This document shows positions 6,412 through 13,958 of a stretch of DNA of 16,534 bases, one piece after another; the first letter of the stretch is position 1, and each line of letters begins with the position of its first letter. Source of the DNA: Thermoplasmata archaeon (GTDB lineage Archaea > Thermoplasmatota > E2 > DHVEG-1 > B18-G2); contig JAGHAD010000053.1 of NCBI GenBank assembly GCA_021161685.1, positions 1 through 16,534 on the forward strand, given 5' to 3'. Both the position numbers and the translations under genes were made by a program. The notes beneath the pieces were generated by a model that was given only the letters and a program-made list of their open reading frames with translations, did not search any database and was not told the origin of the DNA.

Positions 6412-6780
6412 TTAGGTTTGATCTGGAACAGGGATAACTGCTTTTTGACACTCAAGTATTCCAACGATCTGGACTCGGTGCCCTTTGTACCATCCATCGA
6501 GTATAAGTACTAGACACTTGCATGGAACTTTATATGGCACCAACACCGGGTAATCATCGTTGTAGGTTATCCGCCTGATCTCCCACTTTCCTCTAAAGGG
6601 ATGTGCCCCTCCTTTCCAGTTTATCTCCCCTTTAAATCGACCATTTGGACAAAGTTTTACTTTATACTTTGCAACTTCGGGCTTCCATGATCTTGGGATA
6701 ATGTCGCTAGGAGGAGCGATGATTATGATTCCTTTTGTTGCGTACGGTTTTCCCTCCCTCGCTTGCCCAGCTAGAATGAT
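6412..6780 (-). CDS. Hypothetical protein, 122 codons open, no canonical start codon
   Basis: I do not recognise this protein. The frame is open from 6780 (I-I-L-A-G-Q-A-R-E-G-K-P) to TAA at 6412-6414, with coding-like composition (AGG/AGA arginine, ATA), a KYKVKLCPNG segment, GRFKGEINWKGG, and a hydrophobic CKCLVLILDGWYKG. It has four cysteines (44, 87, 89, 111), a possible metal or disulfide set. The frame is closed by TGA at 6781-6783 and contains no ATG, GTG or TTG in its first 75 codons. An ATG at 6782-6784, one base after the nitroreductase stop (TAAAATG), is in another frame and meets TAG after 25 codons. Thus either an ATT/ATC codon at 6775-6780 is used, a +1 frameshift joins ATG 6784 to this frame, or the gene carries a one-base lesion (or sequencing error). 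Position suggests it was the last cistron after the nitroreductase. Confidence 0.6.
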   Translation of the reverse strand: MILAGQAREGKPYATKGIIIIAPPSDIIPRSWKPEVAKYKVKLCPNGRFKGEINWKGGAHPFRGKWEIRRITYNDDYPVLVPYKVPCKCLVLILDGWYKGHRVQIVGILECQKAVIPVPDQT

Positions 6781-6785
6781 TCATT

Positions 6786-8084
6786 TTATCTTCTTTGAGA
6801 AGTTCCAATCGCGGTAACCAGTAAAGGATCAAATTTATCTTCGCTTAACTCCAGTAGATTAAGTATCGTTTCCTTGCTCTTTATAGGATATATGTTAGCT
6901 GATAGATTGGAGGTTACTGCTTCGAGCAATGCATTATGTGCGGATGCGCCAGCCTCGTAATACCACAGCCACCTAAATTCCTTTCCAGAAAAGTCGTCAT
7001 GACCCTTTGGTCTAGTTCTGTCCAGGTCTAGAACGGATATAATGATGAGAGGCGAGGATGATACGTTTACATCGATCGCTTCGGATACAACTTCTCTATG
7101 ATCTCCGCTCTTCACTTTTACAATGAAAGAGAAAACTGGAATTGGTATGGGTATAAAAGCGATCGGTATTTTGTAGATGGGATCGTATATGTTTGGAATA
7201 AATCTGTAAATCCCCTCTTTGGTTATAGCGTAGATTCTCAATGGATAATAGGCGTGTGCGCTCGGCACCGTTCTGTGCCTATAGAGATGATAGCGGAATT
7301 CATCCTTTGTAAAATCGACATAGTAGGAATATCCATAAGTTGACCAAATTATCTGTGCCTTCTCCTGCTCAGTAAGGTTTCCTCCAAACTCCTTGCACTT
7401 CTCCAGCTCGTTTAACACTTCTGTTAATGATACATTGGAGAACTTGACCCTTGGGAAGTTTGATATTAAAAAGGGAAGATAGATAAACTTGTATGGATGT
7501 TTTAGATGACCTAAAGGCATGATGATCTTTGGCACTTCATCCTTTGGCAATCCAATGGATTTCAATGTGAAACCAACTGTTGTAACCGTTCCAAGGTCGA
7601 GCGCATTGGCTGCTAAATATACATTTTGACCTATCGCTCCTATTTCTGCGCAGCTGAGATTCTCTTCACCCTTTGTTCTATTCCAAACTATACCAATCTG
7701 AACGGGAGCTTTGTACTGAGAAACATCTCTGTAATCTCCCTCTTTGTACAGTACAAGAGCATGTCTCTCTGGATTATAAACATAAACCCCATCTTTCATC
7801 AGGACGTATATCTTGACCGCACAGTCGAAGCAGTAGATCGTCCTACCCTTACTTGTGTACCCGTAAGCAGCCCAGAGAATGGTAGATAAGTCTTTCAAGC
7901 TGATGTTTTCCTCGCTAAAAACTCGAACCGAATTTCTTCTCATGAGAGCCTTTTCGAGTGGCATCCTTATCTCTTTTGGTGCCGGCAACTTTATTTCCTT
8001 AAGGGCTCCGCTCTCGGCGTTTATCAAAACGGGTTGAAGGAAAAATGTCAAGACAACTAGAATAACAAGCATTTTGTGATTCAT
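6786..8084 (-). CDS. Exported tandem SagB-type nitroreductase (two fused domains)
   Basis: A 432-residue protein with a signal peptide (residues 1-23, likely cut in LINA/ES) followed by two nitroreductase-like halves. The N half has RRNSVRVFSEENISLKDLS (49-67), LWAAYGYTSKGR (70-81) and, at 146-167, AEIGAIGQNVYLAANALDLG. The C half has IIWSTYGYS (245-253), then the FMN-site pattern RTVPSAHAYYPLRIYAI (271-287) and AGASAHNALLEA (378-389). These are marks of SagB/ThcOx-like FMN oxidoreductases, which are normally single-domain dimers; here both halves sit in one chain. The N half replaces PSAHAYYP with YCFDCAVK (84-91), so its flavin site is probably altered or lost. Function is unknown; export of an FMN enzyme is unusual. 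The ATG at 8084 is ~25 bases from a TATA box. Start-less ORF 6412-6780 follows at once. Confidence 0.85.
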   Translation of the reverse strand: MNHKMLVILVVLTFFLQPVLINAESGALKEIKLPAPKEIRMPLEKALMRRNSVRVFSEENISLKDLSTILWAAYGYTSKGRTIYCFDCAVKIYVLMKDGVYVYNPERHALVLYKEGDYRDVSQYKAPVQIGIVWNRTKGEENLSCAEIGAIGQNVYLAANALDLGTVTTVGFTLKSIGLPKDEVPKIIMPLGHLKHPYKFIYLPFLISNFPRVKFSNVSLTEVLNELEKCKEFGGNLTEQEKAQIIWSTYGYSYYVDFTKDEFRYHLYRHRTVPSAHAYYPLRIYAITKEGIYRFIPNIYDPIYKIPIAFIPIPIPVFSFIVKVKSGDHREVVSEAIDVNVSSSPLIIISVLDLDRTRPKGHDDFSGKEFRWLWYYEAGASAHNALLEAVTSNLSANIYPIKSKETILNLLELSEDKFDPLLVTAIGTSQRR

Positions 8085-8103
8085 GGATTTTAATCTCCCG
8101 CTT

Positions 8104-8114
8104 AATTTAAAAAT
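8104..8114 (-). promoter_or_regulatory. Box A for the nitroreductase gene
   Basis: The minus strand reads ATTTTTAAATT, centred ~25 bases before the ATG at 8084, predicting a leaderless message. It lies directly after and over the last bases before the Hef stop (8115), so the nitroreductase is probably transcribed on its own as well as by read-through from Hef. The T5 run could also help end the Hef transcript. Confidence 0.45.
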
Positions 8115-10388
8115 CTATGGTTCTGTATATGGCCTTGTAAATATCTCTACAATTTCCTTGGCAGTAACCCTTCCTATTCCATCAACCTGAAATAAATCTT
8201 CTTCTTCCGCATTGGCTATGTTTCTTATCGTCTTGAAATGTCTCAGTAGCCTTTTTGCTAAAACTGCAGATACGTTTGGAAGCCCCTCTAGTATGTACCT
8301 CTGCCTTTCTTCTATGCTCATTGTTCTCTTATCTCCCCTCAGTGCGACTTCTCTCTTTTCCTCCCTCTGTTCTCTTTTTAACATCACGGTAAGCAGATCC
8401 GCGGTTTCCTTGTGATTTTTTGTATTTAAGATTGGTATGCCATAATCCAGAATAATCGATGCAAGACTTCCAAGGATTGAGGTGTGACTTATATTTCTTC
8501 TCCCAAAGATATCGTCTCCCTCTATTACAAGTACTGGCTTTGGATAGTTCTGCTTTAGCTCGGCGAGCTGTCTGAACAGCTTTCCACTGATCATCGATTC
8601 GAGGAAGTCATCGACGCTCTTTCTTTCTATCGCAACCCTGTTGGAAATGACGTAATCCGCCACTGGCAAGTTTTTTATCTCGGTTCTTATACCCTTCTCA
8701 TTAAGTTCCTTAACAACTTGAGACCTGCATTCCCTGCTATCTACCACTATCCTAAACTCTTCCTTTTCGCAATCCTTAAAATCGGTTAGTTTCTTCTGTT
8801 CAGAAAACAGATCCACTTTTCCATACTTTTCCATCCTCTTTTTTATCTCTCTCCTCAAATATTCTAGTTCCCTCCTCATCCTCTTTTCCTTCCTGAGAGA
8901 TGACCAGTAGTATCCCTCATCTGGAGTGTTTTTAGCTATGAGCACCACAACCTTCCCAGCCCTTTTTCTTGCGGTCCTTCCCCTCCTTTGTATCGTCCTG
9001 ATCTCCGATGGAACCGGCTCATAGAAAACAACCATATCCGTAGATGGTATGTCTATTCCTTCCTCTGCAACTGATGTAGCTATCAAGGTGTTATAAATTC
9101 CTTCCCTGAATTTCTTTATAACCTCTGCCTGCTCCTTTTGGCTCATTCCCTTTTCTTCTCCCCTCGTAGCCTGTCCAACGAACCTCTTTGCCCTTATGAT
9201 ATCATGCAAGTTGAGCTCCTTCTCCACTTCAATAGCTGTATCCCTGTAATGGGTGAATACAATTACCCTAGAATCTGGCTTCGCCTCGAACTGCTTCTTT
9301 ACCACATCCACAACCACGTTGATCTTTGGATGCTCCACTTTTATTGTATTTAACCTTGCTATGGCATCCAAAACCCTTTGATCCTTCATGAGATTTTTTG
9401 ACGCCCTGCTTCCCCCTTTCGTTTTTGCCTCTTCCTTGATTTTCTCGAAGAATCTCTTTGCAGCGCTCACGCCCTGCGTTTTGAGGAGTTCAACAGCATG
9501 ATATAATTTAAGGGCTTCATTCTGTAAAGAAGCATAGTGAAAGTACTTTTCCTTCCCTTCTTTCAAGGCTTTTTGTATAATAGCCTGGGCATCTATGAGT
9601 TTCTTCTTTGCTATCCTAGATGGTGATGATGTATCTACCAAACCTTCTTCTTTTAAAGCTTCTAGCCTCTCTCGCAAGGCATCTTCGAGCAGTTCTATGA
9701 TCCTCCTGAAGTCTTCCGGCAACTCTATCTTTTTCCATATCAGATGTATGTCATGGACGTATGGTCTGACATCGGGATCGTAACTCGTTCTTATTTCTAT
9801 GTTTTTTATTCCTAGATTTTTGCAGATTTCCAGAATTTTTTCTATTTCACTACCTGGAGAAGCGGTTATGCCAAGAACTAGCCTATCCACTCTTTGCTTC
9901 TTGTACATCTTTGAGACAAAGACGTATGAATATTCTCCAACCGCCCTGTGCGCTTCATCAAAAACGATCAAGCAGACATCAGAAAGATTCAATTTTCCAG
10001 ATACAAGGTCATTCTCTATAACTTGGGGGGTAGATACGATAACCAGGGATTTTTCCCATTGCAACTTCCTTTTCAATGGTGATATCTCTCCAGTAAACTG
10101 TGCTATCTTTTCCTTATCAATGAGAAGGAATTCCCTCAAAAATGATGCATGCTGGCTAACAAGGGGTTTTGTTGGAGCGAGGAACAGAACCTTTCCTTCA
10201 TTCCTCTTTAACTTTTCAGCTATTACGAGCAGGGCTATGACGGTTTTTCCCATACCAGTAGGCAAAACGACTAGGGTGCTCTGCTTGAGTGCGGATATTG
10301 CAATCGAAACTTGGTATTCCCTGTACTCTATTGATTTCGGTTTTATCAAATCATGCTTTACGTACACGTTTTCGGTATACACGGACAA
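8115..10388 (-). CDS. hef: Hef, SF2 helicase / XPF-family structure-specific nuclease
   Basis: Archaeal homologue of FANCM/XPF acting at stalled replication forks and branched DNA. The 757 residues carry the whole Hef architecture. Helicase: PTGMGKT (43-49), DEAH (144-147), TAS (175-177), the helical insertion about 225-345, ATSVAEEGIDIP (437-448) and QRRGRTAR (467-474). Nuclease (from ~545): VDSRE (549-553), IERKSVDD (587-594) as the metal-binding ERKx3D core, and GDDIFGR (624-630). C-terminus: tandem helix-hairpin-helix, EGLPNVSAVLAKRLL and FQVDGIGRVTAKEI. Length is usual for complete euryarchaeal Hef. The outermost start is TTG at 10388; no SD precedes it. GTG codons at 10382 and 10367 are alternatives, and a TA-rich box at 10388-10399 would favour a leaderless start near 10367. 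The zinc-finger gene ends 19 bases upstream. Confidence 0.95.
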   Translation of the reverse strand: MSVYTENVYVKHDLIKPKSIEYREYQVSIAISALKQSTLVVLPTGMGKTVIALLVIAEKLKRNEGKVLFLAPTKPLVSQHASFLREFLLIDKEKIAQFTGEISPLKRKLQWEKSLVIVSTPQVIENDLVSGKLNLSDVCLIVFDEAHRAVGEYSYVFVSKMYKKQRVDRLVLGITASPGSEIEKILEICKNLGIKNIEIRTSYDPDVRPYVHDIHLIWKKIELPEDFRRIIELLEDALRERLEALKEEGLVDTSSPSRIAKKKLIDAQAIIQKALKEGKEKYFHYASLQNEALKLYHAVELLKTQGVSAAKRFFEKIKEEAKTKGGSRASKNLMKDQRVLDAIARLNTIKVEHPKINVVVDVVKKQFEAKPDSRVIVFTHYRDTAIEVEKELNLHDIIRAKRFVGQATRGEEKGMSQKEQAEVIKKFREGIYNTLIATSVAEEGIDIPSTDMVVFYEPVPSEIRTIQRRGRTARKRAGKVVVLIAKNTPDEGYYWSSLRKEKRMRRELEYLRREIKKRMEKYGKVDLFSEQKKLTDFKDCEKEEFRIVVDSRECRSQVVKELNEKGIRTEIKNLPVADYVISNRVAIERKSVDDFLESMISGKLFRQLAELKQNYPKPVLVIEGDDIFGRRNISHTSILGSLASIILDYGIPILNTKNHKETADLLTVMLKREQREEKREVALRGDKRTMSIEERQRYILEGLPNVSAVLAKRLLRHFKTIRNIANAEEEDLFQVDGIGRVTAKEIVEIFTRPYTEP

Positions 10389-10407
10389 TTTTAATTAGTT
10401 ATGGACT

Positions 10408-10542
10408 CTAGATGCGTTTTGACGATCTACAATTTATGCAGATTCCATTCTGAAAATCAAAACATTTTTCGCAAACTATCCTTCCACAAAGCCTGCACGT
10501 ATATCTTGCTCCAGCTCTTCCGCATATGCTACATAGACCCAT
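10408..10542 (-). CDS. Small zinc-finger protein, 44 residues, eight cysteines
   Basis: A small gene below usual ORF length limits. It reads from ATG at 10540-10542 to TAG at 10408-10410. The protein begins MGLCSICGRAGARYTCRLCG and holds four CxxC pairs: C4/C7, C16/C19, C24/C27 and C35/C38. The spacing (C-x2-C-x8-C-x2-C-x4-C-x2-C-x7-C-x2-C) resembles cross-brace, HIT- or B-box-like fingers and would bind two zinc ions. Function is not known; an RNA- or protein-binding accessory is plausible. Its ATG lies inside the last codons of the regulator gene (overlap of 14 bases, different frame), so translation is probably coupled, and Hef begins 19 bases after its stop. The dense, regular cysteine pattern in a gene-length frame makes a chance ORF unlikely. 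Confidence 0.72.
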   Translation of the reverse strand: MGLCSICGRAGARYTCRLCGRIVCEKCFDFQNGICINCRSSKRI

Positions 10543-11254
10543 CAATTCCATTCCCTTTCTCACCCAATTCCACCATTATCTTGATAAGTTCTTTAAGTGG
10601 CAGGTTTGTAACGACAAGAGGTATATCCTCCATGTCAGCCAGCTTGATTGCGAGAGGATCTATGGAGTTAGGTTTATGGTATACAACAATGCTGGGTTTA
10701 ACTGGATGAACCCTTATGGCTATCATAGGGCTTCTTCCGTACTGAATGCCGGTAAATACGAGTGCCCTTTCGGTACTCCAACCATAGAGATGGACAAAAT
10801 CCGAGGGTCTGAGGGTTTTTATGGTTTTTATGCTGTCAATTACCGTAAACCCCTTTATGCTTTTCTTCTCGATACTGCTCGAGCTGTTTACCACCCTTCC
10901 CTTTATGGCTTTTGTGAAAAGCTTTGCAGGTATGGAGAAAGGATATTCCATTATTTCCAATATGCCTTCTCTCGTCTCTATCATGGAAGTATACTTGTGC
11001 AGGGTCTTGCCCCCCCTCTTCTCATCTATCTCGAACAGGGCTTCGATCATTTTTTTTATGTTCTGTATGCCTGGAGATCTTCTCCTTCCCGCCTCATAAT
11101 CGCTTATCACGCTTGGAGAGATGCCCAATGTCTTCGCAAGTTCGGTTTGAGACACTCCAAATATCTCTCTCCATTTTCTTATCGTCTTTCCAGGGCATGG
11201 ACTCAAGGTTATTTCTCCAGCTATCTTCTCGGCTAATCTATTTTTTATCCTCAT
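10529..11254 (-). CDS. XRE-type HTH transcriptional regulator (COG1709-like)
   Basis: A 241-residue archaeal regulator. Residues 24-75 form a helix-turn-helix: TIRKWREIFGVSQTELAKTL, then GISPSVISDYEAGRRRSPG, the classic XRE pattern with recognition helix SPSVISDYEAG. The remaining ~165 residues form a C-terminal domain with FVHLYGWSTERALVFTGIQYG (about 153-173), RSPMIAIRVHPVKPSIVV and a final MEDIPLVVTNLPLKELIK. This layout matches the predicted archaeal regulators grouped as COG1709; the ligand is not known. The start ATG at 11254 overlaps the end of the DUF35 gene by 17 bases, and its end overlaps the zinc-finger gene. It is thus translated with the mevalonate genes and is a natural candidate to control them or itself. 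That is inference from position only. Confidence 0.85.
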   Translation of the reverse strand: MRIKNRLAEKIAGEITLSPCPGKTIRKWREIFGVSQTELAKTLGISPSVISDYEAGRRRSPGIQNIKKMIEALFEIDEKRGGKTLHKYTSMIETREGILEIMEYPFSIPAKLFTKAIKGRVVNSSSSIEKKSIKGFTVIDSIKTIKTLRPSDFVHLYGWSTERALVFTGIQYGRSPMIAIRVHPVKPSIVVYHKPNSIDPLAIKLADMEDIPLVVTNLPLKELIKIMVELGEKGNGIDGSM

Positions 11255-11666
11255 GTTTCTCTACCGGCCTGAATTTATATCCATAATAAATGGCACCGGT
11301 CCAGCCATCGTCCTGTATTCTTCTGAAAGTAGCTTCTACTTCCATCCCTATTTTTATTTTATCGAGGTTACAGTCAACTATCTGAGAAGTCACCCTTACT
11401 CCCTCCTCAAGCTCAACGACCGCAACTGCATAAGGTGCTTGTCCCTCAAATTTCTTTGGAGGTACATGAATTATGGTGTAGGTTACGATCTTTCCTCTTC
11501 CGCTTAGCTTCACCTCCTCCATTTTTCCTATGCTCTTCCTCCTGCAGAATGGGCATACTTCTCTCTGAGGGAAGTAAATCCTGTTGCATACCTTGCATTT
11601 CGTTCCTATCAGGTTATACCTTTGAGGAATTTCCCTCCAAAATCTCGATACGGCTTCTCCTCCCAT
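11238..11666 (-). CDS. DUF35 zinc-ribbon/OB-fold protein of the thiolase-HMG-CoA synthase complex
   Basis: A 142-residue protein with a rubredoxin-like zinc ribbon (C24, C27, C38, C41: CKVCNRIYFPQREVCPFC) followed by an OB-fold with GKIVTYTIIHVPPKKFEG (58-75) and PYAVAVVELEEGVRV. In archaea this family binds acetoacetyl-CoA thiolase and HMG-CoA synthase together and provides a shared CoA-binding site, so acetoacetyl-CoA passes between them without release. That role is known for a methanogen complex and is transferred here by gene order. The ATG at 11666 follows the thiolase stop directly (TAA-ATG), with GGAGGCGG seven bases upstream inside the thiolase end. The product should be made in step with the thiolase. 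Confidence 0.93.
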   Translation of the reverse strand: MGGEAVSRFWREIPQRYNLIGTKCKVCNRIYFPQREVCPFCRRKSIGKMEEVKLSGRGKIVTYTIIHVPPKKFEGQAPYAVAVVELEEGVRVTSQIVDCNLDKIKIGMEVEATFRRIQDDGWTGAIYYGYKFRPVEKHEDKK

Positions 11667-12833
11667 TTAAACCGCCTCCAGTATATGAACTGTACATGAT
11701 GCTCCACTTCCTCCTATATTGTGCGCAAGCCCTATTCTAGCATCTGGAATCTGCCTTTTTTCAGCTTCTCCCCTCAGTTGCAAAACTATCTCCGCAACTT
11801 GAGCTACGCCGGTAGCCCCAACTGGATGTCCTTTGGCTTTTAAGCCACCGCTTGGATTCACCGGAATCTCTCCATCTCTAGCTGTCAAACCCTCTTCAAC
11901 CGCCTTCCCTCCTTCTCCTTTTTTGACAAAACCCAAGTCCTCTATTGCTAATATCTCAGCTATGGTAAAACAATCGTGCACTTCAGCAACGTCTACATCT
12001 TTGGGTTGTATCCCAGCCTGCTTGTAAGCTTCTCTAGAAGCTCTCACGGTTGACATGAAAGTGCAAATGTCCTCTCTACCGTGCAGTGCCAAGGAATCTG
12101 TTGCCTGTCCGGAACCAGCTATTTTAACTATTTTATCCGTATATTCCTTTGCCTTTTCAAGCGGACAGAGGACGAGAGCAGCTGCCCCATCGCTGATTGG
12201 AGAACAATCTAAGAGGTTCAAAGGTGTAGCTACGGGTGGAGAATTTATCACATCTTCTACGGTTATTTTTCTGTGGAACTGGGCATTTGGATTTAGCAAG
12301 GCATTCTCGTGATTCTTTACAGCTACCATTGCCAGCTGTTCTCTTGTGGTGCCATACTCATACATGTGCCTTCTCGCAATCATTGCATAGAGTGCTGGAA
12401 ACGTCACGCCAAAAAATGCTTCCCATTCTTGATCTGCAGCCATCGCCAAGATGTTCGTCGCCTCGCTACCAACGACATCTGTCATCTTTTCCACTCCACC
12501 CACTATTACGATATCGTGAATCCCCGCTGCCACCGCAATGTATGCGTGCCTCAACGCCATTCCTCCAGATGCGCAAGCGCTTTCTATCCTTGTAGCTGGG
12601 ATGTGCATGACAGTTAGTCCCGAGCTATCTGCAACTAGAGCTCCAACGTGTTCTTGACCAATGAATCTACCCGGACTCATCGAGCCAACGTAAAGGGCGT
12701 CTATTTCAGAACCCCTTATTCCAGCATCTAGTATAGCTTTGGTACCAGCCTCTGTTATCAGTTGACGAAATGACTTATCCCACAGCTCTCCAAACTTGGT
12801 AAGACCAACTCCTATTATCGCAACCTCCCTCAT
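11667..12833 (-). CDS. Acetyl-CoA acetyltransferase (acetoacetyl-CoA thiolase, archaeal type)
   Basis: Condenses two acetyl-CoA to acetoacetyl-CoA, the first step of the mevalonate route. The 388-residue protein has the acyl-accepting Cys87 in ESACASGG (84-91), the catalytic VHDCF with His286 (285-289), [17 protein letters not shown] (326-342) and a C-terminal [10 protein letters not shown] with Cys380. This is the SCP-x/archaeal thiolase branch, where the active-site His is in HDCF rather than NEAF. It is usually found with the DUF35 protein, as here. The start ATG at 12833 is five bases after the HMG-CoA synthase stop and is preceded by GGAGTGAT, a strong ribosome site that fixes this start. 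The thiolase reaction is unfavourable, which is why coupling to HMG-CoA synthase matters. Confidence 0.95.
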   Translation of the reverse strand: MREVAIIGVGLTKFGELWDKSFRQLITEAGTKAILDAGIRGSEIDALYVGSMSPGRFIGQEHVGALVADSSGLTVMHIPATRIESACASGGMALRHAYIAVAAGIHDIVIVGGVEKMTDVVGSEATNILAMAADQEWEAFFGVTFPALYAMIARRHMYEYGTTREQLAMVAVKNHENALLNPNAQFHRKITVEDVINSPPVATPLNLLDCSPISDGAAALVLCPLEKAKEYTDKIVKIAGSGQATDSLALHGREDICTFMSTVRASREAYKQAGIQPKDVDVAEVHDCFTIAEILAIEDLGFVKKGEGGKAVEEGLTARDGEIPVNPSGGLKAKGHPVGATGVAQVAEIVLQLRGEAEKRQIPDARIGLAHNIGGSGASCTVHILEAV

Positions 12834-12836
12834 TCA

Positions 12837-12846
12837 AATCACTCCC
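12837..12846 (-). promoter_or_regulatory. Shine-Dalgarno site of the thiolase gene
   Basis: The minus strand has GGGAGTGATT overlapping the HMG-CoA synthase stop codon, about five to seven bases before the thiolase ATG. It is close to the full archaeal consensus GGAGGTGAT and suggests strong, coupled re-initiation. Confidence 0.6.
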
Positions 12847-13888
12847 AGTACAAAATATCTCTATACTTTGCATAAATTGCATAGTCAATGTAGTTCTTTC
12901 TATTGATAAGTTGAGAGACGGTTGGAGCCTTTTCCTTTGGAAAACTTTCGATCGCATCCGTAACAGTTATGTCAAAAGAATCGCTTCCAGCTCCAGAGCC
13001 ATAGCTCGTCAGGAGAATCCTTTCTCCTGGTTTTGCCACATCAAGAACGGCAGCCAAGCCAAGCAAAGAACTTCCAGAATATGTATTCCCTATAAATGGA
13101 CAGAGCAAACCATGTTTGATTTGATCTTCCTTAAATCCAAGCATTTTCGCCACAGCCCTTGGAAACTTTCCATTCGGTTGGTGAAATACTGCATAATCAT
13201 AATCTTCTGGCTTCGTTCCCATTTTCTCCATTAGGCATTTCGTTGCATTGATTATGTGCCTAAAGTAAGCTGGGCTCCCAGTGAACCTTCCTCCATGAGC
13301 TGGATACTTCCTTCCCTCCCTCCTCCAAAAGTCCGGTGTATCCGTTGTAAAAGAGTAAGTTCCATTTATCTCTGCGATCACTCCATCCTTTCCTATTATA
13401 AAGGCGGCACCTCCAGCAGCAGCTGTATATTCCAGTGCATCTCCAGGTGCCGCCTGAGCTGTGTCTGCACCTATGGCTAAACCATATTTTATCATCCCAG
13501 TTTCTATCAGTGCCATACAGCTCTGGATTGCAGCTGTTCCAGCCTTGCACGCAAATTCATAGTCGGCAACCATCAGAGAAGGGGTTGCTCCTATTGCTTC
13601 TCCAACTATTGTGCCAGTGGGCTTTACCGCATATGGATGTGATTCGCTTCCAACGTAGATTGCTCCAATTTCCTTTGGATTTATTCCAGCCCTGGCTAGT
13701 GCATGTCTCGCAGCTTCTACGCTTATGGTTGCGGTGTCTTCATCCAAGGATGGTACCGATTTCTCATAGACACCAAGGCTTTTTTTAATGGTTTCTCCAT
13801 CCCTTCCCCACGTCTTTGCTATATCATCGACTTTTATTCTATGAATAGGTATAAAAGCTCCATAGCTCACTATACCTACCTTGCCCAT
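12839..13888 (-). CDS. Hydroxymethylglutaryl-CoA synthase (archaeal type)
   Basis: Condenses acetyl-CoA and acetoacetyl-CoA to HMG-CoA for isoprenoid (archaeal lipid) synthesis. From ATG 13888 the 349 residues match the archaeal family length. Catalytic residues: Glu82 in [14 protein letters not shown] (80-93), Cys114 in EFACKAGT (111-118) and His236 in FHQPNGKFP (235-243). Also [17 protein letters not shown] (267-283) and [11 protein letters not shown] (295-305). A longer frame from 13966 exists, but [14 protein letters not shown] is the standard start and the promoter lies between the two, so the upstream 26 codons are rejected. The gene begins the mevalonate cluster: thiolase, DUF35, regulator and zinc finger follow on the same strand with gaps of at most five bases or overlaps. 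HMG-CoA reductase is not in the window. Confidence 0.96.
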   Translation of the reverse strand: MGKVGIVSYGAFIPIHRIKVDDIAKTWGRDGETIKKSLGVYEKSVPSLDEDTATISVEAARHALARAGINPKEIGAIYVGSESHPYAVKPTGTIVGEAIGATPSLMVADYEFACKAGTAAIQSCMALIETGMIKYGLAIGADTAQAAPGDALEYTAAAGGAAFIIGKDGVIAEINGTYSFTTDTPDFWRREGRKYPAHGGRFTGSPAYFRHIINATKCLMEKMGTKPEDYDYAVFHQPNGKFPRAVAKMLGFKEDQIKHGLLCPFIGNTYSGSSLLGLAAVLDVAKPGERILLTSYGSGAGSDSFDITVTDAIESFPKEKAPTVSQLINRKNYIDYAIYAKYRDILYWE

Positions 13889-13916
13889 GATGCATCGCAC
13901 AGAGAAAGGAAAATTG

Positions 13917-13926
13917 ATATTTAAAA
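13917..13926 (-). promoter_or_regulatory. Box A of the mevalonate operon
   Basis: The minus strand reads TTTTAAATAT, centred ~34 bases upstream of the ATG at 13888, giving a leader of about eight bases without an SD. Two copies of AAAATTGA (plus-strand sense, 13910-13917 and 13923-13930, 13 bases apart) flank and overlap the box and could be an operator, but this is short and AT-rich. The 70-base gap 13889-13958 holds nothing else visible. Confidence 0.5.
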
Positions 13927-13958
13927 TTGACGTTTTATTTTTCGACGATTTTAAAAAT

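Noticed and set aside
6786..8084. Fusion of the nitroreductase with the downstream start-less frame by a simple frameshift
   Set aside because: The nitroreductase frame ends with TAA at 6786-6788 and the downstream frame is closed by TGA at 6781-6783, so one shift cannot join them; the C half of the nitroreductase also ends at the normal place (LVTAIG).
10526..11236. A 236-codon plus-strand open frame antisense to the regulator
   Set aside because: The minus strand encodes a clear helix-turn-helix protein with coupled neighbours; the plus translation is aromatic- and Cys-rich and looks like reverse-complement noise.
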